From the NCBI GenBank assembly GCA_035495315.1, contig DATJGF010000218.1, forward strand, positions 1-22,173: 22,173 bases of DNA. Direction: 5' to 3'. Position 1 is the first letter of the stretch; each line of letters begins with the position of its first letter. The stretch comes from DATJGF01 sp035495315. GTDB lineage: Bacteria > Verrucomicrobiota > Verrucomicrobiia > Limisphaerales > UBA8199. A program made the translations under genes and the position numbers. The notes beneath the pieces are model-generated. The model did not search any database, was not told where the DNA came from, and was given only the letters and a program-made list of their open reading frames with translations. Shown here one piece after another: positions 21,859-22,173 of this stretch.

Positions 21859-22173
21859 ACCCCAGCCATTTGTAACTGGTCAATTCCTCCAAACCCATCG
21901 GTCCTCTCGCGCCGATCTTGTCGGTGCTGATGCCAATCTCTGCTCCCATCCCAAATTCAGCCCCGTCCGTGAACCGCGTCGAGGCATTCCAGTAAACCGC
22001 CGCCGAATCGACTTGATCGAGAAATTGCCTCGCCGCCACCTCATCGCGTGTCACAATGCTGTCGGAATGTGCCGACCCGTAATGATTGATGTGATCGATC
22101 GCCTGTTGCACCCCATCGACCACGCGCACATTCAAAATGTAATCGTTATATTCCGTGAAGAAGTCCTGATCGC
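21833..22173 (-). CDS. proA: Gamma-glutamyl phosphate reductase, C-terminal part
   Basis: A minus-strand frame enters from the right edge and stops at TAA 21833-21835, giving 112 residues of the C-terminus. The sequence shows the ProA signatures TEYNDYILNVRVVDGVQQAIDHINHYGSAHSDSIVT, VYWNASTRFTDGAEFGMGAEIGISTDKI and GARGPMGLEELTSYKW. The enzyme reduces gamma-glutamyl phosphate to glutamate semialdehyde with NADPH, the second step of proline synthesis, in the cytoplasm. The catalytic cysteine region lies outside the window. The downstream gene overlaps or abuts the stop, suggesting cotranscription. Confidence 0.95.
   Translation of the reverse strand, partial: DQDFFTEYNDYILNVRVVDGVQQAIDHINHYGSAHSDSIVTRDEVAARQFLDQVDSAAVYWNASTRFTDGAEFGMGAEIGISTDKIGARGPMGLEELTSYKWLGFGSGQLRS

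Overview
The window looks like the chromosome of a Gram-negative soil or water bacterium, most likely a verrucomicrobium of the Pedosphaera/Limisphaerales type. This is an inference from style, not a phylogenetic result. The cues are a giant secreted protein built of FN3, InlB-type, LamG and BACON modules, dense two-component genes with sigma-54 activators, a YfiR/CHASE8 system, frequent GTG/TTG starts, and short dispersed repeats of the 'acacgaat' and 'tttcggg' kinds between genes.

Layout. (1) 1-3308, minus strand: the N-terminal ~1100 residues of a very large secreted repeat protein, cut off by the left edge. It has no entry among complete ORFs because its stop lies outside the window. (2) 3309-3947: mostly non-coding. 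(3) 3948-8549, plus: a tightly overlapping operon of one membrane histidine kinase and two paralogous NtrC-type sigma-54 response regulators. (4) 8881-11925, plus: a sigma-70-region-2-like/HTH regulator, a soluble PAS-PAS histidine kinase and a LuxR/NarL-type response regulator. (5) 12138-12536, minus: a stand-alone CheY/DivK-like receiver, divergent from (6) 12849-14684, plus: a protein with two DHp-like modules, a receiver and a class III nucleotide cyclase, preceded by a good sigma-70 promoter. (7) 14745-18827, minus: an operon of a Met/His-rich outer-membrane protein, a YfiR-family periplasmic protein and a CHASE8 hybrid histidine kinase with two receivers; a TTGACA/TATGCT promoter lies about 240 nt upstream. 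(8) 19448-19524, minus: an initiator tRNA-Met with an unusual A29:U41 pair. (9) 19695-22173, minus: MarC-family membrane protein, a conserved unknown (possibly ATP-grasp-like) protein, and the 3' end of proA, with dispersed repeats between the first two.

How it fits together. About 14 kb (3948-17141) is almost entirely signal transduction: three complete histidine kinases, seven receiver domains, two sigma-54 activators, one sigma-like regulator and one cyclase. The most distinctive parts are the DHp-DHp-receiver-cyclase protein, which has no kinase ATPase domain and a mixed substrate-specificity signature, and the OMP-YfiR-CHASE8 operon. The latter looks like a YfiBNR-type periplasmic switch whose output is a phosphorelay instead of a diguanylate cyclase. 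The right end is ordinary housekeeping.
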